A stretch of 64,000 nt of DNA from Pseudomonas morbosilactucae (GTDB lineage: Bacteria; Pseudomonadota; Gammaproteobacteria; Pseudomonadales; Pseudomonadaceae), in assembly GCF_023241715.1 (NCBI RefSeq), contig NZ_JALQCW010000088.1, positions 1 to 64,000 of the forward strand, written 5' to 3'. A program made the position numbers and the translations under genes. Below, in pieces: positions 25,928 through 34,857 of the stretch; the first letter of the stretch is position 1; each line of letters begins with the position of its first letter. The notes under the pieces were generated by a model. The model saw only the letters and a list, made by a program, of their open reading frames with translations, did no database searches and was not told the DNA's origin.

Positions 25928-26006
25928 AGGGAATTGGTAGAGATCTTGCTGTAGAGAATTTCAAATGCGTGGCCTGTAGGCCGGTATTGATCAGGGAGCA
26001 TTTGAA

Positions 26007-27626
26007 ATGGCCACATTGACGACCGCACAACGTATCGCCCTGGGTTTTGCCATCGCCCCGGTGGCGTTGCTGGGCATGGGCCTGTATGCCGTGCATGACC
26101 TGGCCACCCTCAAGGACCAGGCCGCCCAGATCGTCCAGCAGGACTGGCCGAAAATCGACCCGATCATGGTGATTGCCACCGGGGTCCGGGACAACGGGCG
26201 CAACACCCGCGACCTGCTGATCGACAAGGACAACCCCCAGGTCCCGCCGGCCATCGAGGCCACCAAACAACGCATCACCCAAGCCTTTGCCACCCTGGAA
26301 CCGCTGTTCGATTCCACCGAGGGCAAGGCCGCCTACGCCCAGTTGAAGCAGCATCGCGAGGCCTATGTCGCGGCCTTTATGCAGGTCCAGGGGCTGATCC
26401 GCCAGGGCGCCACCGAAGCGGCCATGGCCCAGCTCAAGCAGCAAGTGATGCCCGCCGAACAGCGGGTCTACCAGAGCCTGGACGCGATGATGGCGTTGCA
26501 GGGACGGATTTTCAGCGAACGCGAACAAGCCGCCGACGCCCTGTATCGGGACGCGCGCCTCAATATGGTGCTGCTGTTTGTGCTGTGCGTGGGCGCGGTG
26601 GTGGCTGCCGGGGTGGCGGTCACCCGTAGCGTGACGCGACCCCTGGGCGGTGAGCCCGATGCCGCTGCCCAGGTCTTGAGCCAGATTGCCCAGGGCGACC
26701 TGACCATCGACGTGCCTGTCGCCGCCCGCGACACCGCCAGCCTGATGCGCTCCATGCAGCAGATGCAGGGCAGCCTCAATGGCATGGTCAAGCACATTGC
26801 CGCGTCCGTGGACCGGGTGGCCAGTTCATCCGAGGAACTCAGCGCGGTCAGCAGCCAGACCAGCTTGCAATTGCAACAGCAGGGCCTGGAGATCGAGCAG
26901 GCGGCGGCAGCAGTGAATCAGATGACCGCTGCCGTGGATGAAGTGGCGCGCAACGCTGTGAGCACCAGCGAAGCCTCCCGGGCCTCGGAGCAAAGTGCCC
27001 AGCGCGGCCGTTCCCAGGTGCAGGAAACCGTGGCCTCCATCAATGCCCTGGCCGAAGGGGTGAACGACACCGCCGGGCATATCCAGCAATTGGCCGGGCG
27101 GGTGCAGGACATCAGTTCGGTGCTGGACGTGATCCGCAGCATCGCCGAGCAGACCAACCTGCTGGCCCTTAACGCGGCCATCGAAGCGGCCCGGGCCGGG
27201 GACGCCGGGCGCGGCTTTGCTGTGGTCGCCGACGAGGTGCGGGCCCTGGCCCATCGCACCCAAGTATCGACCCAGGAGATCGAGCAGATGATCGGCAATA
27301 TCCGCCAGGACAGCGGCCAGGCGGTGAACGCCATGCAAGGCAGCAGCGAGCGAGTACTGAGCACCCTGGAGGTGGCGCGGCGCGCGGGCGATGCCCTGGA
27401 GGACATCACCCGCTCCATTTCCCAGATCAACGAACGCAACCTGATGATCGCCAGTGCCACCGAGCAACAGGCCCTGGTGGCGCGGGAGGTGGATCGCAAT
27501 CTGGTGGGCATTCGCACCTTGTCCGAGCAGGTGCTGCAAGGGGCGCAACACACCGACAGCGCCGGCCACGAGCTGGCGCAGATGGCCGGCGAACTGCATC
27601 AGACCGTGGCGCGCTTCAAGGTCTAG
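26007..27626 (+). CDS. Methyl-accepting chemotaxis protein with four-helix-bundle sensor
   Basis: A 539-residue chemoreceptor. First membrane helix about residues 10-30 (ALGFAIAPVALLGMGLYAV). The periplasmic region is about 155 residues, all helical, of the 4HB_MCP type. The second helix is near 188-208 (MVLLFVLCVGAVVAAGVAV), followed by HAMP (TRPLGGEPDAAAQVLSQIAQGDL) and the signalling domain with the tip LNAAIEAARAGDAGRGFAVV ADEVRALAHRT. No C-terminal CheR pentapeptide is seen. It is a single gene; the ligand is unknown. Position just after nirBD suggests a nitrogen-related cue but nothing in the sequence proves it. The stop overlaps the convergent DUF2784 gene by 4 bp. Confidence 0.92.
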   Translation: MATLTTAQRIALGFAIAPVALLGMGLYAVHDLATLKDQAAQIVQQDWPKIDPIMVIATGVRDNGRNTRDLLIDKDNPQVPPAIEATKQRITQAFATLEPLFDSTEGKAAYAQLKQHREAYVAAFMQVQGLIRQGATEAAMAQLKQQVMPAEQRVYQSLDAMMALQGRIFSEREQAADALYRDARLNMVLLFVLCVGAVVAAGVAVTRSVTRPLGGEPDAAAQVLSQIAQGDLTIDVPVAARDTASLMRSMQQMQGSLNGMVKHIAASVDRVASSSEELSAVSSQTSLQLQQQGLEIEQAAAAVNQMTAAVDEVARNAVSTSEASRASEQSAQRGRSQVQETVASINALAEGVNDTAGHIQQLAGRVQDISSVLDVIRSIAEQTNLLALNAAIEAARAGDAGRGFAVVADEVRALAHRTQVSTQEIEQMIGNIRQDSGQAVNAMQGSSERVLSTLEVARRAGDALEDITRSISQINERNLMIASATEQQALVAREVDRNLVGIRTLSEQVLQGAQHTDSAGHELAQMAGELHQTVARFKV

Positions 27627-28003
27627 CCCTTGGCGTTGCGGCGCTGTTTCCAGCCCCGTACCAGGCGCAGGTAGACCAGCAGGTTGAGGCCCAGCACCAG
27701 GGCCCCCAGCCACAGCTGGATGCCGGGCGTCAGGCCGGCGGGGTAGATCACCGGGATTAGGTAATGCTCGATAAAACCGGCGCCATAACCCTCTTGTCCG
27801 GCGGCGTGGCGCAGCAGGTTTTCCCAGCGGGTCAGAGGGCATTCCAGGTGGAACACTTCCACCGCCACGCCCCAGGTGGCGGCCGGCAGGTGCAGGCTGA
27901 TCAGCCACGGCCAGCGCAACAGCAGCAAGCCGCCGAACAGCACAAAGAGAATGAACGACAGGTGAAACAGCACCAGGGCGTCGGCGGCGAATCGGTAAAG
28001 CAT
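27623..28003 (-). CDS. DUF2784 inner-membrane protein
   Basis: A 126-residue protein with three to four membrane helices (ADALVLFHLSFILFVLFGGLLLL at the start; WLGALVLGLNLLVYLRLVRGW at the end) and the family hallmark CPLTRWENLLRHAAGQ between helices. DUF2784 proteins are common in Pseudomonas and of unknown function. AAGGA lies 9 bases before the ATG at 28003. Confidence 0.8.
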   Translation of the reverse strand: MLYRFAADALVLFHLSFILFVLFGGLLLLRWPWLISLHLPAATWGVAVEVFHLECPLTRWENLLRHAAGQEGYGAGFIEHYLIPVIYPAGLTPGIQLWLGALVLGLNLLVYLRLVRGWKQRRNAKG

Positions 28004-28079
28004 GGAGAGTCCTTTCACGGGGCATTTTCGCCGCGACTATACAGCCCCGCGTCGCTTCCGACAGGGGCTGCCCCGAGGT

Positions 28080-29843
28080 TTATTTTTCCATGATTGGCTG
28101 CGGGCTCTGCGCACGCTGGGCGGCGTCCGTCACCCCGGCGGCGTGGCGCCCGGCGATGTAGCCGAAGGTCATGGCCGGGCCCAGGTTGATGCCTCCGGAG
28201 GGGTAGAAGCCGCCCATCACGCTGGCCATGTCGGTGCCCACCGCATACAGCCCGGCAATCGGTTGTTGCGCCACGTCCAGCACCTGGGCCTGGCCGTTGG
28301 TCTTGAGCCCGGCGAAGGTGCCGAAGCTGCCGGGCAGCACCTTCACCGCGTAGAACGGGCCGTGCTCGATGGGCGCCACGCAGGGGTTGCTGCCTGTGCT
28401 CATCGGGTCGCCCTGCTTGCGGTTGTAGGGTGTCGAGCCGCGGCCGAACTCCGGGTCTGTGCCCTGGCGGGCGTGTTCGTTGTAACGGTTTACAGTGGCG
28501 GCCAGGCCTTGCGGGTCGATGCCGCAGCGCTGTGCCAGTTCCTCGATGCTGCGGCCCCGCTGCAGGTAGCCGCTGCGCAGCAACGCCCCCACCGGCAGCG
28601 GGAACGGCCGCGAATAACCCAGGCCATAGCGCCGCTGGAAGCGGTGGTCGCAGATCATCCAGGACGCCACTTCCTGGCCTTCGGGTACGGCGGCAACCAT
28701 GGCTGCGGTGTAGTCGTAGTAGCCGTCGGCTTCATTGACGAAACGCTTGCCGTCGGCCAGCACGCCGATCAGCCCGGGCTTGGCGCGGTCGATGATGTGC
28801 GGGAAGTGGCCGACGCTGCCGTCGGCGTGGGGCACCCGCGACACCGGGGCCCAGGCGGCGGGGGAGGCCAGGTCGGTGGCGAGCACGCCGCCGGCCGATT
28901 CGCCCAGGCGAATGCCGTCGCCCGAGCAACTCTGGGGCGGCAAGGCCAGGTGTTCCCGGCCGGTGGGCGTACGCGGAAACAGCGCCTGGCGCCGTGGGAT
29001 GTCATGGGGGAAGCCGCCGGCAGCGAGCACCACCCCGCGCCGCGCACGAATCTCCAGGGGGCCCTGGGCGGTGTCGACCACCGCGCCGTGCACGCCCTCG
29101 GCGTCTTGCAGCAGGCGTTTGGCCGGTGCCGAGGTCATCAGCGTCACCCCCAGGTCTTCGGCCGACTTGGCCAGGCGCGCCACCAGGGCCACGCCGTTCA
29201 CCAGATGCATGGCCCGGCCGTGCAACGCCAGGTCGCGCAGGTGGAGCACGAAGCGCTTGCTCACGTGGAGCAGGGATTTCAGCGAGCGGGTCAGGGTCAG
29301 GAAGGCTGCCAGGTCGGCGCCGGCCATGATCGGCATGCCCAGGAACGAGGTTTCCCGCAGGGTCTTGCGCAGGCGCTTGAGCAACGGGCCCAGGGCCCGG
29401 GCATCGTAGGGCGCGGCAATCAATTGATGGCCCTGGGTGGCGGCTCCGGGCACCTGGCCGTGGATGTCCGGAATGGCGTTGCCGTCGACGAATTGCAGGG
29501 CCGTGTGTTGCTCGAAAAAACGCACCATGGGCGGGCCGTTGTCGAGGAAGGCGTCGATCCGCTCGGGGTCATAACGCTCGCCCAATTCATGCTTGAGGTA
29601 GGTGCGCGGCTGCTGCGGGTCTTCGTCAATCCCGGCGCGCTTCGCCAAGGGGTTGCCGGGCACCCACATCCAGCCGCCGGACCAGGCGCTGGCGCCGCCG
29701 AACACCGGGTCTTTTTCCACCACCACGACCTTCAGGCCGTGCCAGGCGGCGGTGACGGCGGCGGCCAGGCCCGAGGCGCCGGAGCCGATGACCAGCAGGT
29801 CGCATTCCAGGGGGGCGAGGGGTATTTCAGGGGTTGAGGTCAC
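28080..29843 (-). CDS. FAD-dependent dehydrogenase, KstD / fumarate-reductase flavoprotein family
   Basis: A 587-residue flavoprotein. The N-terminal Rossmann motif is LLVIGSGASGLAAAVTAAWHG followed by VVVEKDPVFGGASAWSGGWMW. The C-terminal FAD contact is PIAGLYAVGTDMASVMGGFYPSGGINLGPAMTFGYIAG (split here for readability: GLYAVGTDMAS, GGINLGPAMTFG). The overall length and motifs match 3-ketosteroid delta-1-dehydrogenases and related enzymes such as KsdD-like or tricarballylate dehydrogenases; the substrate is undecided. GTG start at 29843 overlaps the IclR gene stop (GTGA), so the IclR regulator and the enzyme form one operon, implying that the regulator's effector is linked to the enzyme's substrate. 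Confidence 0.8.
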   Translation of the reverse strand: MTSTPEIPLAPLECDLLVIGSGASGLAAAVTAAWHGLKVVVVEKDPVFGGASAWSGGWMWVPGNPLAKRAGIDEDPQQPRTYLKHELGERYDPERIDAFLDNGPPMVRFFEQHTALQFVDGNAIPDIHGQVPGAATQGHQLIAAPYDARALGPLLKRLRKTLRETSFLGMPIMAGADLAAFLTLTRSLKSLLHVSKRFVLHLRDLALHGRAMHLVNGVALVARLAKSAEDLGVTLMTSAPAKRLLQDAEGVHGAVVDTAQGPLEIRARRGVVLAAGGFPHDIPRRQALFPRTPTGREHLALPPQSCSGDGIRLGESAGGVLATDLASPAAWAPVSRVPHADGSVGHFPHIIDRAKPGLIGVLADGKRFVNEADGYYDYTAAMVAAVPEGQEVASWMICDHRFQRRYGLGYSRPFPLPVGALLRSGYLQRGRSIEELAQRCGIDPQGLAATVNRYNEHARQGTDPEFGRGSTPYNRKQGDPMSTGSNPCVAPIEHGPFYAVKVLPGSFGTFAGLKTNGQAQVLDVAQQPIAGLYAVGTDMASVMGGFYPSGGINLGPAMTFGYIAGRHAAGVTDAAQRAQSPQPIMEK

Positions 29844-30694
29844 GATACAAGGCCTTCACGAACGGATTGGGCAGTCAGCTCCGGGCTCATCAGCGCCGGG
29901 GAACCGGGGATCAATGTCTGGACTTCCGCCGCAGCGGCCAGCAGCAGGGGCGCGACCTCGTGCAGCTTGGCTTCGCTGAAACGGAACACCGGGCCGGCGA
30001 TGCTGATCACGCCGATCGGCTGGTGGCTCACCGGGTGCCGCAGGGCCACGGCAATGGCCGCCATCCAGTCGCTGAAGGTTTGCACCGCGACGGCATAACC
30101 GCGTTGGCGCGTGGCCGCCAGTTGGGCCAGCAATTGCTCCGGGGTTTGTGGCGCGTGGGGGCCGAACTCGGCCACGCTGCCGTAACCCTGGTGCTCAACC
30201 CGCGCCAGTGCCTGCTCATCATCGAGGCACGCCAGCCAGGCAAAACCGGTGGCCGAGCAGGACAGCCGGGCCTCCATGCCCATGTCCGGGTCGTAGCGCA
30301 AACCGTTGCGCGCACCTTGGGCGCGGGCCACCCAGGTCAGTTGCCGAGGGTCGGCCACCGCCAGGCGCACCAGTTCACCGGCCTGCGCCGCGAGACGATT
30401 GAGCACCGGTTGCACGGCGTCCACCAGGCCGCTGGCGCACAGTTGCCGGAAGGCCAGGACTTGCAGTTTGGAGGTGAGCACGTAGGTGCCCCGTTCCTGC
30501 TCCTGGCGCACGTAGGCGTGTTCGCCGAGTGCCGTCAGCAGGCGGTGAGTGGCGCTGCGCGGGATGCGCAGTTGGTCGGACACGGCGCTGAGGGTCAGGC
30601 CCTCGGCGCTGCCGGCCAGCAGTTCGAGAATCGCCAGGCCCCGGTCCAGGACCCCGGAAAAGCCGGCTTCGGTGGTGCTTGCAGCGCTTGCCAT
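29840..30694 (-). CDS. IclR-family transcriptional regulator
   Basis: A 284-residue IclR-type regulator. The N-terminal winged helix is LDRGLAILELLAGSAEGLTL, SAVSDQLRIPRSATHRLLTAL. The C-terminal GAF-like effector domain follows (ELVRLAVADPRQLTWVARAQG; ARLSCSATGFAWLACL; PIGVISIAGPVFRF). It is translationally coupled to the flavin dehydrogenase downstream and probably controls it, often as a repressor relieved by the pathway substrate. The 120 bp upstream should carry the promoter. Confidence 0.88.
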   Translation of the reverse strand: MASAASTTEAGFSGVLDRGLAILELLAGSAEGLTLSAVSDQLRIPRSATHRLLTALGEHAYVRQEQERGTYVLTSKLQVLAFRQLCASGLVDAVQPVLNRLAAQAGELVRLAVADPRQLTWVARAQGARNGLRYDPDMGMEARLSCSATGFAWLACLDDEQALARVEHQGYGSVAEFGPHAPQTPEQLLAQLAATRQRGYAVAVQTFSDWMAAIAVALRHPVSHQPIGVISIAGPVFRFSEAKLHEVAPLLLAAAAEVQTLIPGSPALMSPELTAQSVREGLVS

Positions 30695-30815
30695 CGATCA
30701 CTCCAAGGCCGCACTGCAGTCAGTGCGGCATAAGTGGAATTGAATTCCAGTTTTGTTGGAAAACTATTCCACAGCGTCCCTTGGCGTGTCAAATCCCTGG
30801 ATTCACGGGGGGCTT

Positions 30816-32234
30816 TCAGCCGGCGGCGCGTGATTCGCGTAGCAGGCCCACGGCCGATTCCCCCAGGTCCCAGAACAACCCGGCCATGATTTGCAGGCCT
30901 TCTTTCACCACCGGCGCCAGCAGGTGTTCATTGGGCGCGTGCTGGGAGCAGGCGGCGTAGGAGTGGGGCACCCACAGGGTCGGCAGGCCCAGCACGTCGA
31001 CAAAAATGTCGTTGGGCAGGGAGCCGCCGAGGTTGGGCAGCAAGGCCGGAGTCTTGCCGGTGGTGCTCTGCAGAGAATGCAAGGCCCAGTGGACCCAGGG
31101 GTTGTCCGGGTCCAGGCGCGAGGCATTGAGCACGCCGCCCGGGCTCTGGCTGACCTCGACCTGGCTGAAGCCCTGGGCGTCGAGGTGACGGCGGATGGCT
31201 GGGACAAACTCGCGGAAATCGCTGCCAGCGACAAAGCGCACCTGGCAATGGGCACTGGCATGGCCGGGGATGGCGTTGACCGGTGCGTCGGGGTTGCCGG
31301 TCTTGAACGCCAGGACTTCGAAGGTGTTCCAGCCGAACACCCGCTCGGCCGGGCTCAGCCCGGGTTCGCCCCAGCTCGGGTCGATGGTCGGGTCGTTGGG
31401 GCTGCTGGGGGTCAGTTGCAGGGGGGCGATGGCGCGTTTAACCGAGTCCGGCAGGCTCGCCGGCTTGAGCCCCGGGACCTGCACTTGGCCGTCCTGGTTG
31501 ACCAGGCTGGCAATGGCGTTGGCCAGGACGATCCCCGGGTTGCGCAGCAGGCCGCCCCAGTTGCCGGAGTGGTGCGCGCCGTCACGCAGATTGACCTTGA
31601 GGTCGATGTTCACCGCGCCCCGGGAACCGAGGAAAATCGTCGGCTGCAAGGCGCTCAGGCGAGGGCCGTCGGAGGCGATGAACAGGTCGGCGGCCAGTTG
31701 TTGCGGGTGGGTTGCACAGAACTCACGCAGGCCTGGCGAACCGGCTTCCTCGCCCATTTCCAGCAGCAGCTTGACGTTGAACCCCAGGCGTCCCTCGCGG
31801 GCCTCGATCACCTGGGCCAGGGCGCTGAGGTTGATCAGGTGCTGGCCCTTGTTATCGGCGCTGCCACGGCCATACCAGCGTTCGCCTTCCACCACCACTT
31901 GCCAGGGTGACAGGCCTTCGCGCCATTGCGCGTCGTAGCCGCGCACCACATCGCCGTGGCCGTACATCAACAGGGTGGGCAGGTCGACAGCCTCGATGCG
32001 CTCGGCCACCAGCAGCGGGCCGTGCTCGGGTTCCGGGTTGGGGTACAGGGTGCTGGCAAACCCCAGGGGCTCGATCAGCGGCACGATAAAGTCTTCCAGG
32101 TAGGCGCGCAGTTCGGGCAGGCGCGTCGGCTCCTGGCTTTCGGTGCGGTGGGCAACGCTGCGTTCGAGGGTCGCGAGAAACTCGCCGCTGGCAAACATCC
32201 GGGTCACCGCGGCAATGGCAGCTGATCGACTCAT
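30816..32234 (-). CDS. M20-family metallopeptidase (dipeptidase/carboxypeptidase type)
   Basis: A 472-residue M20 hydrolase. Metal and catalytic residues are visible in order: LMYGHGDVV (His and Asp), GRGSADNKGQ (bridging Asp), LLEMGEEAGSPG (catalytic Glu and metal Glu), IASDGP (Asp) and a C-terminal His near APNEHL. A dimerisation lid sits between (from about LGSRGAVNIDLKV). The size is at the upper end of M20A/CPG2-like dipeptidases. No signal peptide, so probably cytoplasmic. The start at 32234 has AAGGA 11 bases upstream. Divergent from a LysR gene which in turn precedes an MHS transporter, suggesting a regulator, importer and hydrolase unit for a peptide-like or N-acylated substrate. Confidence 0.83.
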   Translation of the reverse strand: MSRSAAIAAVTRMFASGEFLATLERSVAHRTESQEPTRLPELRAYLEDFIVPLIEPLGFASTLYPNPEPEHGPLLVAERIEAVDLPTLLMYGHGDVVRGYDAQWREGLSPWQVVVEGERWYGRGSADNKGQHLINLSALAQVIEAREGRLGFNVKLLLEMGEEAGSPGLREFCATHPQQLAADLFIASDGPRLSALQPTIFLGSRGAVNIDLKVNLRDGAHHSGNWGGLLRNPGIVLANAIASLVNQDGQVQVPGLKPASLPDSVKRAIAPLQLTPSSPNDPTIDPSWGEPGLSPAERVFGWNTFEVLAFKTGNPDAPVNAIPGHASAHCQVRFVAGSDFREFVPAIRRHLDAQGFSQVEVSQSPGGVLNASRLDPDNPWVHWALHSLQSTTGKTPALLPNLGGSLPNDIFVDVLGLPTLWVPHSYAACSQHAPNEHLLAPVVKEGLQIMAGLFWDLGESAVGLLRESRAAG

Positions 32235-32380
32235 AGGGCCGGTTCCTTCAATGCAAGAGGCCGGCGCCCAGTGCGCCCTAGCCAAGGATTGAGCAGGACT
32301 CTAGACTCGGCCGTTAGCTGCAACAATCACAATGTTTAGAATGAAGTGTTGCTATTAAAGCAACGCCGGAGGCGCTACCC

Positions 32381-33286
32381 ATGCAATTCAACAGCATGCA
32401 ATCCATTGCCCTGCGTTACTTTTTCGAGGTGGTGCGCTGCGGCTCGGTCAATGAAGCCTCGGTCAAGCTCAACGTCGCGGCCTCGGCGGTCAGCCGGCAG
32501 ATCGCCAAGCTCGAATACGAACTCGACACCCCGTTGTTCGAGCGCCGTTCCCGGGGCATGTTGCCGACGGCGGCGGGGGAGCGCCTGGCCAGCCACGTGC
32601 GCAAGGCGCAGATGGAAACCGGGCAACTGGTCGAGGAATTGCGGGAGTTGCACGGGCTGCGCCGGGGCAATATCCGTCTGGCCTGTTCCCAGGGGTTTGC
32701 CATTGATTTTCTGCCGGACGCCATTGCCGAGTTCCGCAAGACCTACGACGGCATTCTGTTTTCCCTGGAGGTGGTCGGGCCAGAGGAAGTGACCCGTCGG
32801 GTACGTGAAGGCCAGGCCGACCTGGGCCTGACCTACAGCCTGTCGCCGGAGCGCGAGATCAACGTCGAGTGCGTGGCCCCGGGCGGCATCATGGCCATGC
32901 TGCCGGTGGAGCACCCGCTGGCCTTGCGCGACAGCATCGCCCTGGCCGAGCTGCAGCCCTACCCCATGGCCATGCAGACTCCGGACACCACCGCCCGGCG
33001 GCTGTTCGACATTTGCTGCGGGGTCCAGGGCCTGGAGTTCAACCTGGTGCTGGAGAGCAATTCCTTTGCCGCGTTGTACCGCTTCGTCGCCCAGGGCGGC
33101 GGGGTCAGCCTGGCCAACCCGATCAGCAGCACCACCTACCAGCGCAGCCGGCGGATTGTCTCCATTCCCTTCTCCGACGAGACCTTGCAGGCCCGGCGCA
33201 TCGAGCTGCAGAGCATGGCCGGACGCGAGTTGCCCCAGGCGGTGGCGGTGTTTCGCGATCACCTGGTGGCGCTGCTGCAGCCTTGA
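32381..33286 (+). CDS. LysR-family regulator
   Basis: A 301-residue LysR protein: winged helix (ALRYFFEVVRCGSVNEAS, ASAVSRQIAKLEYELDTPLFER) plus effector-binding domain (GNIRLACSQGFAIDFLPDAI). It lies 146 bp from the divergent M20 peptidase start and 226 bp upstream of the MHS transporter in the same direction. Control of either or both neighbours is the reasonable inference. A typical LysR T-N11-A motif was not pinned down in the shared gap. Confidence 0.87.
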   Translation: MQFNSMQSIALRYFFEVVRCGSVNEASVKLNVAASAVSRQIAKLEYELDTPLFERRSRGMLPTAAGERLASHVRKAQMETGQLVEELRELHGLRRGNIRLACSQGFAIDFLPDAIAEFRKTYDGILFSLEVVGPEEVTRRVREGQADLGLTYSLSPEREINVECVAPGGIMAMLPVEHPLALRDSIALAELQPYPMAMQTPDTTARRLFDICCGVQGLEFNLVLESNSFAALYRFVAQGGGVSLANPISSTTYQRSRRIVSIPFSDETLQARRIELQSMAGRELPQAVAVFRDHLVALLQP

Positions 33287-33512
33287 GAAGAGGGGTTAGA
33301 GCGTTCACAAAATGCGAACGGTTGATTGCCAATAAAATTATTTTAAGCACGCTGGGGCTGTGCCTACAATCGCCCCGACATCGGCTTTCCCTGATCAGGT
33401 CCGGCTCGAACCTCGCTGTCAGTTGTTCACAACAAGAAATCCAACGCGTCGAAAAACACTGATTGCTGCACTCGTTTCCTGCCATAACAAACCTTATAAA
33501 GGCGGACCTCTC

Positions 33513-34808
33513 ATGCACAGCACAACCGATTCCGTGGCCCTCGAGGGGCATGCCCGAGCCAAGCCAAAATCCATTTGGGGCACGGCTTGCGCGGCCTTGG
33601 TCGGCAATACCCTGGAATGGTACGACATGGCGTTGTACGCCTATTTTGCGTTCGTCATTTCCAAGCTGTTTTTCCCCACGGACAGTGAAAGCCTGTCGCT
33701 GATGATCACCTTCGGCACCTTTGGCGTGTCGTTTCTGATCCGGCCACTGGGGGCCATGGTGCTGGGCGCCTACGCCGATCGCGCCGGGCGCAAGAAGTCC
33801 ATGAGTCTGTCCATCACCTTGATGCTGATCGGCACCCTGATCATCGCGGTGATCCCGACCTATGCCAGCATCGGCATCCTGGCGCCCATCGGGATCTTCC
33901 TGGCGCGGTTGCTCCAGGGCTTTTCCGCCGGTGGCGAATTCGGCAGTTCTACGGCCTACCTGATCGAACACGCATCGCCCCGCAGTCGTGGTTTTATCGC
34001 CAGCCTGCAGTTCGCCAGCCAAGGCCTGGGTACGGTGCTGGCGTCCCTGGCCGGTTATTTCACCACCGTCAACCTGAGCCCTGAAGAGATGATGGACTGG
34101 GGCTGGCGAGTGCCGTTCTTCCTCGGTCTGTTGATCGGGCCGGTGGGCATGTACATCCGCAAGCATTGCGACGAGTCGCCTGTGTTCGATGCCGCCGAGT
34201 CGAGCAAGGCGCCGGTGCGCACGCTGTTCGCCGGGCAGAAGCTGCTGTTGCTGATCGCCATGGGGGCGCTGGTGGTGTCCACCGCGTCCAACTACCTGAT
34301 CCAGTACATGCCGTCCTACGCCGCCAAGGACTTGGGCCTGCCCCAGTCTTCCGGGTTTATGGCGACCCTGATCGGCGGGTTGATCCTGACCTTTGTCACG
34401 CCCTTTGTCGGCATGCTTTCAGACCGCATCGGGCGCATCCGCATCATGCTGTTCTCGGCGCTGTTCTACCTGTGCGTGGCGTACCCGGCATTTCTCTGGC
34501 TCAACGCCGAGCCGACCTTGCTCTCGCTGATGCTGGTGGTGAGCCTGATGGCCCTGATCAAAGCGGTGTACTTCGCGCCGCTGCCGGCCCTGATGTCGGA
34601 GATCTTCCCGGTGCAGACCCGTGCCACCGGCATGTCCCTGAGCTACAACCTGGGCGTGACCTTCTTCGGCGGCTTCGCGCCCTTTATCGCCGCCTCGCTG
34701 ATTGCCGTCACCGGCAGCAAGGCAGCCCCCGCCTATTACCTGATGTTTGCCGCGATCCTCAGCATCTGTGCGCTGCTCGGCGCGCAACTGAAGCTCAAAC
34801 TGAAGTGA
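33513..34808 (+). CDS. MHS-family metabolite:H+ symporter
   Basis: A 431-residue major-facilitator protein of the metabolite:proton symporter (ShiA/ProP/KgtP) group. Hallmarks: GNTLEWYDMALYAYFAFVISKLFFP in helix 1, the RPLGAMVLGAYADRAGRKKS motif between helices 2 and 3, and LLQGFSAGGEFGSSTAYLIEHA in helix 5. Twelve membrane segments are expected. Substrates of this group are organic acids, betaines or shikimate; the specific one is unknown. ATG at 33513 with AAAGG upstream. Preceded by its likely LysR regulator and followed by a strong terminator. Confidence 0.88.
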   Translation: MHSTTDSVALEGHARAKPKSIWGTACAALVGNTLEWYDMALYAYFAFVISKLFFPTDSESLSLMITFGTFGVSFLIRPLGAMVLGAYADRAGRKKSMSLSITLMLIGTLIIAVIPTYASIGILAPIGIFLARLLQGFSAGGEFGSSTAYLIEHASPRSRGFIASLQFASQGLGTVLASLAGYFTTVNLSPEEMMDWGWRVPFFLGLLIGPVGMYIRKHCDESPVFDAAESSKAPVRTLFAGQKLLLLIAMGALVVSTASNYLIQYMPSYAAKDLGLPQSSGFMATLIGGLILTFVTPFVGMLSDRIGRIRIMLFSALFYLCVAYPAFLWLNAEPTLLSLMLVVSLMALIKAVYFAPLPALMSEIFPVQTRATGMSLSYNLGVTFFGGFAPFIAASLIAVTGSKAAPAYYLMFAAILSICALLGAQLKLKLK

Positions 34809-34814
34809 CCTTCT

Positions 34815-34857
34815 GCGGTGTCCCGGGGCCTGCCAGCCCCGGGGCGCCGCGTTTTAT
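34815..34857 (+). terminator. Intrinsic terminator of the MHS transporter gene
   Basis: A 15-bp GC-rich stem (34815-34829 with 34836-34850, one G-T wobble) and 6-base loop begin 7 bases after the stop, followed by TTTTATT. It fills the 45-bp gap before the convergent amidase gene. Confidence 0.85.
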